NCBI RefSeq assembly: GCF_022614595.1
Contig: NZ_JAJFAU010000034.1
Location: forward strand, 1 to 36,023
DNA: 36,023 nt
Direction: 5' to 3'
From: Streptomyces sp. CNQ085
GTDB lineage: Bacteria > Actinomycetota > Actinomycetes > Streptomycetales > Streptomycetaceae
The translations under genes were made by a program, and so were the position numbers. Below the pieces are notes generated by a model. It saw nothing but the letters and a program-made list of their open reading frames with translations. It searched no databases and was not told where the DNA came from. How positions within the stretch are numbered: the first letter of the stretch is position 1; every line of letters begins with the position of its first letter. This document shows positions 24,951 through 32,913 of this stretch, one piece after another.

Positions 24951-25948
24951 CCTCGACCACCGCACCCGCAAGGGAGTTCTCCCTCCCGCTGCGCAGACTG
25001 CTCCACGCCCGTGAGTCCGGCGTCTTCGCCGCTCTCGTGCTGCTCTTCCTGCTGGGCACCGTCCTCTCTCCGGGCTTCGCCCAGTCCGGCAACCTGCTCT
25101 CGGTCGGCCAGCAGATCGCGCAGATCGGCATCATGGCCGTCGGCGCCACGTTCGTCATCCTCAACGGCGAGATCGACCTGTCGGTGGGGTCCACCTACGC
25201 GCTGTCGGCGATCTCGACCGGAATGCTGATCTCGGACGGCTGGAGCTGGCCCCTGGCGATGGGCGCCGGACTCGCCGTGGGAGCGCTGGCCGGGCTGCTC
25301 AACGGACTGGCCGTCGTGGTGCTCGGCGTGCCGTCGTTCATCGTCACCCTCGGCACGCTCAGCGTCTTCCGCGGCATCGCCCTGCTGATCTCCGACGGCG
25401 CCCCGATCTCCCTCAGCTCCTCCCAGCCCGGGGTCGCGGAGTTCAACCTCCTGGGCCAGGGGCGGCTGTTCGGCCTGATACCGATGCAGTTCGTCTTCTT
25501 CGTCGCCGTCGCCGCCGTCGGCGTGGTGCTGCTGTCCCGCTCGCGCTTCGGCTTCAACACCTACGCCGTCGGCGGCAACCAGGAGGCCGCCCGGCTGGTC
25601 GGCGTCAACGTCAAGCGGGTCAAGCTGACCGCGTTCGTCCTCTCCGGCTTCGCCGCCGGCCTCGCCGGTGTGCTCGGCCTGTCCTTCCTCTCCTACGTGC
25701 AGGGCGTCACCGGCCAGGGGCTGGAGCTGACGGTGATCTCCGCCGTCATCATCGGCGGCGCGGCCCTGTTCGGCGGCTCCGGAACCATGTGGGGCACCGT
25801 CATCGGCGTCGCCTTCATCGGCCTGCTCCAGAACATCCTCAACATCAACGGGATCTCCTCCTTCTGGCAGACCGTCGTCACCGGCCTGGTGATCATCGCC
25901 GCCGTCGCGGCCGACACCTGGCAGCGCAGGCGCAAGACCCGGGCCTGA
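24947..25948 (+). CDS. Sugar ABC transporter permease, RbsC type
   Basis: A 333-residue inner-membrane permease of the ribose/galactose (CUT2) class, with about eight to ten hydrophobic segments. Diagnostic stretches are ILNGEIDLSVGSTYALSAI, VPSFIVTLGTLSVFRGIALLISDG, FGFNTYAVGGNQEAARLVGVNV (the cytoplasmic loop that meets the ATPase) and VIIGGAALFGGSGTMWGTVIG. CUT2 transporters use a homodimer of one permease, so a single gene is enough. The ATG overlaps the kinase stop by four bases, giving translational coupling. Confidence 0.95.
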   Translation: MTSTTAPAREFSLPLRRLLHARESGVFAALVLLFLLGTVLSPGFAQSGNLLSVGQQIAQIGIMAVGATFVILNGEIDLSVGSTYALSAISTGMLISDGWSWPLAMGAGLAVGALAGLLNGLAVVVLGVPSFIVTLGTLSVFRGIALLISDGAPISLSSSQPGVAEFNLLGQGRLFGLIPMQFVFFVAVAAVGVVLLSRSRFGFNTYAVGGNQEAARLVGVNVKRVKLTAFVLSGFAAGLAGVLGLSFLSYVQGVTGQGLELTVISAVIIGGAALFGGSGTMWGTVIGVAFIGLLQNILNINGISSFWQTVVTGLVIIAAVAADTWQRRRKTRA

Positions 25949-26028
25949 GGGCCCGGTCACCGCGTCCCCGGGCTACGCCCGCGTCCCCGAACACCCCAGA
26001 CATTCCCGAACACACCCAAGGAACGCAC

Positions 26029-27051
26029 ATGTCTGCTCGCACCCTCCTCAGGGGCCTCGCCGCCGCGACGGCCGCCGCCGCCACCCTCACCCTCAGCGCG
26101 TGCGGCGCCGTCGCCCCCGCCGACTCCGGCGGTTCCGAGGACGGCTCCTTCGAACTCGCCTCCCACATCCAGCAGCGCATCGACGACGGCGAGCCGATGC
26201 GGATCAAGCTCAGCTACCACGACCCGTCCCTGGCCTTCGCCACGCCGATCGGCGCGGGCATGGAGAAGGCGGGCGAGGAACTGGGGGCCGATGTCGCCCT
26301 CATCGGGCCCACCGGCGGTGACGCCGCCCGGCAGGTGTCCGAGATACAGACGCTGATCCAGCAGGAGGCCGTGGACGGCCTCGCCGTCTCCTCCGCCTCC
26401 AGCGACGCCCTGAAGCCGGTCATCGCCCAGGCCTACGACGCGGGCATCCCGATCATCTCCTTCAACACCGACAACCCCGACTCCAAGCAGATGGGCTTCG
26501 TCGGCCAGGACCTCAAGGGCTCGGGCAAGGCCCAGGCCGAGCGGCTGCTCGAGGAACTGGACGGGACGAACGAGGGCAAGGTCGTCGTCTTCTCCGTGGA
26601 CACCGGGGCCGGCTGGTCGCACGACCGGTTCGGCGGCTTCAAGGAGGGGCTGGACGGCAGCGGCCTGGAGATCGTCGGGCCGGTGAACGTCGGCAACGAG
26701 CCCAGCTCCGCCTACAACACCGTCGAGTCCACCATGTCCGGCCAGTCCGGTGTCGTGGCGGTCGCGGGACTGGACTGCTGCTCGACGACCGCCGCCGCCA
26801 AGTGGGTGGCGCAGTCCGGCGATGCCGGTGACATCACCATGGGCGGCTTCGACCTCCTCACCCGGACGGCCGAGTACATCGACGAGGGAGTGCTGGACTT
26901 CACCATCAGCCAGAACCCCTCCGAGCAGGGCTACCAGGCCGTGAAGGTGCTGCACGACTTCCTCACCGGGGGCACCGAGATCGAGGGCGTGGACACCGGA
27001 GCCCAGTTCATCACCCAGGACAACCTCGACGAAGCGACCGTGGAGGACTGA
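26029..27051 (+). CDS. Sugar ABC transporter substrate-binding lipoprotein, RbsB type
   Basis: A 340-residue lipoprotein. The signal ends in the lipobox LSAC with lipidated C25, followed by a Ser/Gly/Asp linker. The type I periplasmic-binding fold follows: IKLSYHDPSLAFATPIGAGMEKAGEELGADV, QEAVDGLAVSSASSDALKPVIAQAYDAGIPIISFNTD, GGFKEGLDG, and ISQNPSEQGYQAVKVLHDFLTGG. The gene lies 80 bases after the permease with its own AAGGAA site, and its TGA shares a base with the ATPase ATG. Known CUT2 binding proteins recognise pentoses, hexoses or related ligands; the ligand here is unknown. An unusual DCC appears at about residues 246-248. Confidence 0.95.
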   Translation: MSARTLLRGLAAATAAAATLTLSACGAVAPADSGGSEDGSFELASHIQQRIDDGEPMRIKLSYHDPSLAFATPIGAGMEKAGEELGADVALIGPTGGDAARQVSEIQTLIQQEAVDGLAVSSASSDALKPVIAQAYDAGIPIISFNTDNPDSKQMGFVGQDLKGSGKAQAERLLEELDGTNEGKVVVFSVDTGAGWSHDRFGGFKEGLDGSGLEIVGPVNVGNEPSSAYNTVESTMSGQSGVVAVAGLDCCSTTAAAKWVAQSGDAGDITMGGFDLLTRTAEYIDEGVLDFTISQNPSEQGYQAVKVLHDFLTGGTEIEGVDTGAQFITQDNLDEATVED

Positions 27052-28649
27052 TGACCGCCACCTCCCGCGAGAACGCCACCTCCCGCGAGAACGCCACCTC
27101 CCGCGAGACCGCCTCCGCCGCCGACTCCCGCGCCTCCTCCGGCGAGGCCGTCCCGGCCGTCGGCGTCCGCGGCCTGTCCCGCAGCTTCGGCCCGGTGCGG
27201 GCCCTCACCGACGTCTCCTTCGACGTCCCCGCGGGTGAGGTCACCGCACTGCTCGGGGAGAACGGGGCCGGCAAGTCGACCCTGCTCAAGATCCTGGCCG
27301 GCCTCCAGCCGCCCAGCGACGGCGGCGTCACCGTGTTCGGCGAGGAGGTCACCTCCTTCGACCCGAGCACCATGCTCGGCCGGCACGGCGTCGCGATCGT
27401 CCCCCAGGAGCTGTCACTGCTGCCCGACCGCAGCGTCGCCGAGAACGTCCTCAGCGGCGTCGAGCCGGGGAGCCGCTGGTTCCCCTCCCGGCGCCGGATG
27501 CTGGAGCGCACCGCCGAACTCCTCCGAGCGCTGGACCTGCGGCTGGACCCGTCCGCCCCCGTGCGGTCGCTGGACCTGGCCACCCAGCAGCTCGTCGTGG
27601 TGGCCCGCTCCGTCGCCCGGGGCTGCCGCGTGCTGATCCTGGACGAGCCGACGGCGATGCTCACCCCGGCCGAGGCCGAGCGGCTGTTCGCGCTGATGGC
27701 CAGGCTCAAGGCGGACGGGACGACCATGCTCTACGTCTCGCACCGCATGCCCGAGGTCTTCCGGCTGGCCGACCGCATCGAGGTGCTGCGGGACGGCGCC
27801 CACGTCGCCTCCTGGCGCAGCGACGAGACCACCCCCGACCAGGCGGTCGCCGCCATGGTCGGCCGCGAGCTGGGGCAGCTCACCCGCCGCGCGGAGCACC
27901 CCGCCCGGCCCGCCGGGGAACCGGCCCTGCGTGTGCGGGAGTTGAGCGGGCGGCGGCACACCGGCGTCTCCTTCGAGCTGCGCCCCGGCGAGATCCTGGG
28001 CGTGGCCGGACTGCCCGACTCCGGCCGGGTGGAGATGCTGCACAACATCTTCGGCGGCGAGAAGGGGACCGGCGGCACGGTGGAGCTGCTGGGCAGGCCC
28101 TACGAGCGGCGCGACCCCATCGCCAGCGTCGAGCGCCGCCTGGCGTTCGTCCCCGGCGAGCGCCGCGCCCAGGGCCTGCTGACCACCATGAGCGTCGGCG
28201 AGAACGTCGGCGCGCTGATGACCAAGCCGCTCAGCCGCCTCGGTTTCGTACGCCGCCGGGCCCTGGACCGGCAGGCCGCCGAGCAGGCGAGGAGGCTGCG
28301 GGTCAAGACCGCCACCATGAGCCAGCCCATCACCAGCCTCTCCGGCGGAAACCAGCAGAAGGCCGTACTCGGCCGCTGGCTGGCGATCGACCCGGGGGTG
28401 CTGATCCTCGACGAGCCCACGCGTGGCGTGGATGTCGGGGCCAAGGCCGAGATCTACGAGCAGCTCTTCGAGCTGGCCCAGAAGGGCCTGGCGATCCTGT
28501 GCTCCTCCTCCGACCTGCCCGAACTGCTCACCCTGACCGACCGGATCGCGGTGATGAGCGAAGGCCGCCTGGCCGGCACCGTCGAGGCCGCGGAGGCGAC
28601 CGAGGAATCGGTCATGGCACTGGCCACCGGAGCGGTACCGGCCGCCTGA
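27051..28649 (+). CDS. Sugar ABC transporter ATPase, RbsA type (double cassette)
   Basis: A 532-residue CUT2 ATPase with two fused cassettes. The first has Walker A GENGAGKST, a signature region around LDLATQQLVVVARSVARG and Walker B VLILDEPT. The second has the usual degenerate P-loop (GLPDSGRVEM), an intact signature LSGGNQQKAVLGRWLA and LILDEPTRGVDVG. The length matches the family apart from an extra N-terminus. The first roughly 20 residues come from three 18-bp tandem repeats encoding NATSRE and are probably disordered. It powers the RbsC-type permease. TGATG joins it to the binding-protein gene. Confidence 0.95.
   Translation: MTATSRENATSRENATSRETASAADSRASSGEAVPAVGVRGLSRSFGPVRALTDVSFDVPAGEVTALLGENGAGKSTLLKILAGLQPPSDGGVTVFGEEVTSFDPSTMLGRHGVAIVPQELSLLPDRSVAENVLSGVEPGSRWFPSRRRMLERTAELLRALDLRLDPSAPVRSLDLATQQLVVVARSVARGCRVLILDEPTAMLTPAEAERLFALMARLKADGTTMLYVSHRMPEVFRLADRIEVLRDGAHVASWRSDETTPDQAVAAMVGRELGQLTRRAEHPARPAGEPALRVRELSGRRHTGVSFELRPGEILGVAGLPDSGRVEMLHNIFGGEKGTGGTVELLGRPYERRDPIASVERRLAFVPGERRAQGLLTTMSVGENVGALMTKPLSRLGFVRRRALDRQAAEQARRLRVKTATMSQPITSLSGGNQQKAVLGRWLAIDPGVLILDEPTRGVDVGAKAEIYEQLFELAQKGLAILCSSSDLPELLTLTDRIAVMSEGRLAGTVEAAEATEESVMALATGAVPAA
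27057..27110 (+). repeat. Three 18-bp tandem repeats at the start of the ATPase gene
   Basis: GCCACCTCCCGCGAGAAC occurs three times in direct tandem (27057, 27075, 27093), the last with one base changed. Being a multiple of three, copy-number change would keep the reading frame and only vary the disordered N-terminus. Confidence 0.9.
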
Positions 28650-28720
28650 CCTCAGCCTGACCCCCGCCCGTCCCGTCCGGTCCCCACATCTTTGACACTC
28701 TTTCGGAAAGGACCTCCGTC

Positions 28721-29176
28721 ATGAAGCGCTCCGGCATCCTCAACGCCGAACTGAGCGGAGCCCTGGCCACACTCGGCCACACCGACCTGCTGATGGTCGT
28801 GGACGCGGGCTTCCCCGTCCCCCGCGGTGCGCACCGCATCGACCTCGCCATCGCCGAGAACCTGCCGGACCTGCGGACCGTGCTCGGCCTGATCGCCGAC
28901 GAACTGGTCGTCGAGGGCGTGGTGCGCGCCGAGGACGTCCCGTCCAACAACCCGCGGCTGGACCAGTGGCTGCGCGAGCGCTTCGCCGGCGCGGAGTTCA
29001 CCACGCGTCCGCACGCCGAGGTGCTCGGCGAACTGGCCCACCGGGCCAAGGTCGTCGTGCGCACCGGGGCCTTCGAACCGTGGGGCAACGTCGGCCTGTT
29101 CTGCGGCGTCGAGGTCCCCCGGTGGTTCGGCGGGGAGGGCGTCGTCGTCCCGGACCACTACGCCTCCAAGCTCTGA
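28721..29176 (+). CDS. rbsD: D-ribose pyranase (RbsD)
   Basis: A 151-residue mutarotase that converts the pyranose form of a pentose to the furanose form needed by ribokinase-type enzymes. The catalytic His20 lies in TLGHTDLLMVVDAGFPVP, and the ligand-binding C-terminus reads VVRTGAFEPWGNVGLFCGV, close to E. coli RbsD (IRSGECSPYANIILCAGV). FucU is the related alternative, but this layout is RbsD. It follows the ATPase after 71 bases with GGAAAGGA before the ATG. Within the operon it links transport to phosphorylation. Confidence 0.93.
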   Translation: MKRSGILNAELSGALATLGHTDLLMVVDAGFPVPRGAHRIDLAIAENLPDLRTVLGLIADELVVEGVVRAEDVPSNNPRLDQWLRERFAGAEFTTRPHAEVLGELAHRAKVVVRTGAFEPWGNVGLFCGVEVPRWFGGEGVVVPDHYASKL

Positions 29177-29247
29177 CCTCCGCGGCGGCCCGCCCGCCGC
29201 ACCACCCACAAGCCACCACCACGGCTTCCACCACAGGAGACACCCGC

Positions 29248-29964
29248 ATGTCCGACACCACTGCCGCGGCCACCGCCGAACCGGCGCTCAGCCCGGCCGA
29301 GATGGCGCCCTACATCCAGCACACCAGAATCGACCCGGACGCCACCCGCGACGACATGGTCGCCCACGCCCGGGAAGCGGTCGCCCACGGCTTCAACGCC
29401 GCGATGGTGCCCGCCTCCTGGGTCCCCGTCGTGGCCGCCGAGCTGCGCGGCACCGGGATCGAGGTGGCCTCGGCCCTGGACTTCCCGACCGTCGGCGTCA
29501 TGACCAGCGCGGGCAAGGCGGCCGAGGCCGCCGAGATCGCCCGCCTGGGCGCGACGCAGCTCGACATCGGCGTGCAGATCGGCTGGCTCAAGAGCGGTAT
29601 GTACGACGAGTTCCGGGAGGACATCGCCGGCGTCGTACGGGCCTCGGGCCTGCCGGTCAAGGTCATGCTGGAGCTGCCGCTGCTCACCGACGCGGAGAAG
29701 GAGGCCGCCGTCGAACTGGCCATGGAGGCGGGCGCGGCCTACCTGAAGAACGCCAGCAGCGGGCAGATCGAGACCGCGAATCCGGCGAGTGTTCGCTACC
29801 TTGTCGACCGGGCACGGGAAGGCGTTCGGGTGAAGGCCTCCGGGTCCATCAAGAGCTACCGTCAGGGCCTGGAACTCCTGCGTGCCGGGGCCTCGTTGCT
29901 CGGTACCAGCGCCGGTGTGGCGATCATCGCCGACGCCGCCGACGACTCGACCACCAGCTACTGA
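29248..29964 (+). CDS. deoC: Deoxyribose-phosphate aldolase (DERA) family
   Basis: A 238-residue class I aldolase with a TIM barrel. The Schiff-base lysine is K167 in AAYLKNASSG, the helper lysine K196 in RVKASGSIKSY, and the catalytic aspartate D106 in TQLDIGVQIGWLKSG. All three catalytic residues are kept. However, the loop after the Schiff-base lysine reads KNASSG rather than the classical KTSTG, so it is a divergent member. DERA splits 2-deoxyribose 5-phosphate into glyceraldehyde 3-phosphate and acetaldehyde. Its place after a PfkB kinase and a pyranase gives a complete degradative path. A related phosphosugar remains possible. AGGAGA precedes the ATG; RbsD is 71 bases upstream. Confidence 0.9.
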   Translation: MSDTTAAATAEPALSPAEMAPYIQHTRIDPDATRDDMVAHAREAVAHGFNAAMVPASWVPVVAAELRGTGIEVASALDFPTVGVMTSAGKAAEAAEIARLGATQLDIGVQIGWLKSGMYDEFREDIAGVVRASGLPVKVMLELPLLTDAEKEAAVELAMEAGAAYLKNASSGQIETANPASVRYLVDRAREGVRVKASGSIKSYRQGLELLRAGASLLGTSAGVAIIADAADDSTTSY

Positions 29965-29997
29965 CGGCCGAGTACTTCGCAACCGGAGAGGAGACGC

Positions 29998-30762
29998 GTG
30001 ACCGTGACGGCCGACGAGGGAGGTCTCCCGGACATCAGGCGCAACGTTCCCACCGCGATCCACGCCCAGATCTCGGAACACATCCGGCTGCGCATCGCCG
30101 GCGGCGAGTGGCCGCCGCACTACCGCCTCAAGAGCGAACCCGAGCTGGCCCGGGAGTTCGGCGTCAGCCGCGGCACCGTACGCAGGGCCCTGGCGACCCT
30201 CATCGAGGAGGGGCTGCTGCGGCAGGTGCGCGGACGCGGCACGTTCGTCACCTCCACGGTGATCGAGCCGGCCATCGCCCAGAAGCTCAGCACCCTGTCG
30301 GAGGACTTCGCCAGCCAGGGCGTCGTCACCTCCACCAGGGTGCGCGAGAGCTCCCTGATAACGCCGCCCCGGCCGGTCGCCGCCCTGCTGGACGTGGCCC
30401 CCGGCACACAGGTGCTGCGCCTGGTGCGGGTGCGCAGCACCGAGGAGGGGCCGGTCGCCCTGCTGTTCAACTTCGTACGGACCGATCTCGCGCCCGGTAT
30501 CGAGAAGGTGGACTTCACGGCCTCCAGCCTCTTCGGGGTGCTGGAGGGCGCCTACGGCCTGAAGATCGCCTCGGCCCGCCGCACCTTCGGCGCGGAGGCC
30601 GCCTCGGATGAGGTCGCACAGGCCCTGTCGCTGGCCGAGGGCGCCCCCGTGCAGTACCTCCAGCAGGTCACCTACCTCGCCGACGACCGGCCGGTGGAGT
30701 ACTCGGACGTGTGGATCCACAGCGGTCGCCTGCGCGTCACCTCGCTGCTGCAGCGCAGATGA
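29998..30762 (+). CDS. GntR-family regulator, HutC subfamily (UTRA domain)
   Basis: A 254-residue regulator at the end of the sugar operon. Residues 15-85 form the winged helix (IHAQISEHIRLRIAGGEWPPHYRLKSEPELAREFGVSRGTVRRALATLIEEGLLRQVRGRGTFV). Residues 95-245 form a UTRA effector domain (LLDVAPGTQVLRLVRVR, LSLAEGAPVQYLQQVTYLADDRPVEYSDVWI). HutC-type UTRA domains usually bind a phosphosugar or pathway intermediate and then leave DNA. The operon's own repeats at 23995-24018 are the likely target, making this autoregulated. GTG start behind GGAGAGGAG, 33 bases after deoC. An 18-bp terminator follows. Confidence 0.95.
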   Translation: MTVTADEGGLPDIRRNVPTAIHAQISEHIRLRIAGGEWPPHYRLKSEPELAREFGVSRGTVRRALATLIEEGLLRQVRGRGTFVTSTVIEPAIAQKLSTLSEDFASQGVVTSTRVRESSLITPPRPVAALLDVAPGTQVLRLVRVRSTEEGPVALLFNFVRTDLAPGIEKVDFTASSLFGVLEGAYGLKIASARRTFGAEAASDEVAQALSLAEGAPVQYLQQVTYLADDRPVEYSDVWIHSGRLRVTSLLQRR

Positions 30763-30786
30763 GGCCGGCGGCGGACCCGTTCCGCC

Positions 30787-30835
30787 CCGTGTGCCGAAGG
30801 ACCGCCGCCGGAAGGGACGGTCCTTCGGCACACGG
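30787..30835 (+). terminator. 18-bp perfect hairpin ending the sugar operon
   Basis: CCGTGTGCCGAAGGACCG (30787-30804), a 13-base loop, then its exact complement (30818-30835), starting 25 bases after the GntR stop. It is the longest perfect stem in the window. Confidence 0.92.
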
Positions 30836-30918
30836 GCCCTCCGGTACGGCCGGGTCCGGTACGGCGCGGGGCACGGGCACAGCGTTCCGCGTCCGGGCCC
30901 GCGAGGGGTTGTGGAGAG

Positions 30919-30932
30919 TGGAACGTGTTCTT
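30919..30932. promoter_or_regulatory. KstR-like TetR-family operator before the beta-oxidation operon
   Basis: TGGAACGTGTTCTT contains the palindrome GAAC-GT-GTTC and fits the KstR consensus TNNAACNNGTTNNA at all but the last base. It lies 70 bases before the first gene of an acyl-CoA degradation operon, a suitable place for a lipid-responsive repressor. No such regulator gene is in the window. Confidence 0.5.
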
Positions 30933-31001
30933 AGCATCGCCGGTGTCGCATCATTGGTGTCATATGGTCGCGGTGCGGCGGCCCGGACGGTTGGAGACCG
31001 G

Positions 31002-31254
<253 letters not shown>

Positions 31255-31273
31255 CACGACGGGAAGGTCCAGG

Positions 31274-31558
31274 ACGAAGCGGAAGATCCTCCCCGAGGAC
31301 CACGACGCCTTCCGGCGGACGGTCCGGGCCTTCCCGGAACGGGAGGTGCTGCCGCACTACGAGCGCCGGGAGCGCGAGGGCGCCGTCGACCGCGAGGCGT
31401 GGCGCACCGCCGACCGCTGCCCGCAACTCCACGGCGGCTACGACTGCATGAGCGAGTACCCCGTCGCCAGGGCGTTCACCGGCGGGCGCGTCCAGACCGT
31501 CTACGGCGGCACGACCGAGATCATGAAGGAGAGCATCGGCCGTTCCCCGCTCTCCTGA
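31274..31558 (+). pseudogene. Acyl-CoA dehydrogenase collapsed by internal deletion, with mutated start
   Basis: Translation from 31274 gives [19 protein letters not shown], then [24 protein letters not shown]: the N-terminus of an acyl-CoA dehydrogenase, except that its expected ATG is ACG. It jumps directly to [20 protein letters not shown], then [15 protein letters not shown]: the C-terminus with the FAD-contacting YGGTTEI motif. The whole middle (about 280 residues, including substrate-binding strands and the catalytic glutamate region) is absent. An internal GTG at 31346 could still start a 70-residue fragment. It lies between the racemase remnant and the thiolase, in the old operon order. 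Confidence 0.85.
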
Positions 31559-31596
31559 TCCCCCGCCCCACTCCCTTCCGGAAGGCATCCTCGACC

Positions 31597-32823
31597 GTGA
31601 CGACCCACGCGAGCAACGACGCGTACATCTACGACGCCATCCGCACCCCGCGCGGGCGCGGCAAGGCCGGCGGCGCCCTGTACGGCACCAAGCCGATCGA
31701 CCTGGTCGTCGGCCTGATCCACGAGCTGCGCCGCCGCTTCCCCGGCCTGGACCCGGCCGCTGTCGACGACATCGTGCTCGGCGTCGTCACCCCCCTGGGC
31801 GACCAGGGCGCCGACATCGCCCGCACCGCCGCCATCGCCGCCGGACTGCCCGACACCGTCGCCGGCGTCCAGGAGAACCGCTTCTGCGCCTCGGGCCTGG
31901 AAGCCGTCAACCTGGCCGCCGCCAAGGTCCGCTCCGGCTGGGAGGACCTGGTCCTGGCCGGCGGCGTGGAGTCGATGTCCCGGGTGCCGATGGGCTCCGA
32001 CGGCGGCGCCTGGGCCATGGACCCGATGACCAGCTTCGAGACCGCCTTCGTCCCCCAGGGCATCGGCGCCGACCTCATCGCCACCATCGGGGACTTCTCC
32101 CGCCGCGACGTGGACGAGTACGCCGCGATGTCGCAGGAGCGCGCGGCCACCGCCTGGAAGGAAGGACGCTTCGACCGTTCGGTCGTCCCCGTCACCGACC
32201 GCAACGGCCTGGTCGTCCTCGACCGCGACGAGCACATGCGCCCGGGCACCACGGCCGACTCCCTCGCCTCCCTCAAGCCCTCCTTCGCCACCATCGGCGA
32301 GGCCGGCGGCTTCGACGCGGTGGCGCTGCAGAAATACCACTGGGTGGAGAGGATCGACCACGTCCACCACGCGGGCAACTCCTCGGGCATCGTGGACGGC
32401 TCCGCGCTGGTGGCCGTCGGCAGCCGCGAGACCGGCGAGCGTTACGGCCTCACCCCCCGCGCCCGGATCGTCTCGGCCGCCGTCTCCGGCTCCGAGCCGA
32501 CCATCATGCTCACCGGCCCGGCGCCCGCCTCCCGCAAGGCGCTGGCCAAGGCGGGGCTGACCGTCGACGACCTGGACCTGGTGGAGATCAACGAGGCGTT
32601 CGCGGCCGTCGTCCTGCGCTTCGTGCGCGACATGGGCCTGCCCATGGAGAAGGTCAACGTCAACGGCGGTGCCATCGCCATGGGCCACCCGCTGGGCGCC
32701 ACCGGCGCGATGATCCTGGGCACCCTCGTCGACGAGCTGGAGCGCCGCGGTCTGCGCTACGGCCTGGCCACGCTCTGCGTCGGCGGCGGCATGGGCATCG
32801 CCACCGTCGTCGAACGGCTCTGA
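31597..32823 (+). CDS. Acetyl-CoA C-acyltransferase (thiolase, FadA-like)
   Basis: A 408-residue degradative thiolase. The nucleophilic C97 lies in [12 protein letters not shown], the histidine in [15 protein letters not shown], and the second cysteine in LCVGGGMG. The N-terminus [20 protein letters not shown] resembles FadA-type 3-ketoacyl-CoA thiolases, which release acetyl-CoA in the last step of beta-oxidation. The GTG start at 31597 was chosen because it gives the normal N-terminus; a GGAAGG lies 11 bases before it, somewhat far. The FadB-like gene follows after 90 bases. The two form the surviving half of the operon and should work as a multienzyme complex. Confidence 0.95.
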   Translation: MTTHASNDAYIYDAIRTPRGRGKAGGALYGTKPIDLVVGLIHELRRRFPGLDPAAVDDIVLGVVTPLGDQGADIARTAAIAAGLPDTVAGVQENRFCASGLEAVNLAAAKVRSGWEDLVLAGGVESMSRVPMGSDGGAWAMDPMTSFETAFVPQGIGADLIATIGDFSRRDVDEYAAMSQERAATAWKEGRFDRSVVPVTDRNGLVVLDRDEHMRPGTTADSLASLKPSFATIGEAGGFDAVALQKYHWVERIDHVHHAGNSSGIVDGSALVAVGSRETGERYGLTPRARIVSAAVSGSEPTIMLTGPAPASRKALAKAGLTVDDLDLVEINEAFAAVVLRFVRDMGLPMEKVNVNGGAIAMGHPLGATGAMILGTLVDELERRGLRYGLATLCVGGGMGIATVVERL

Positions 32824-32913
32824 CCGGCCCCGACCGGCCCCGTGCCCGCCCCGGGCGGCGTACGAAACGAACCTTCCGACGCAGCCAGACCTCAACGGAG
32901 ACCGAAACCCACC

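Noticed and set aside
24056-25960. 634-residue minus-strand open frame over the kinase and permease
   Set aside because: No recognisable domain; the plus strand encodes intact PfkB and RbsC proteins with overlapping stop/start.
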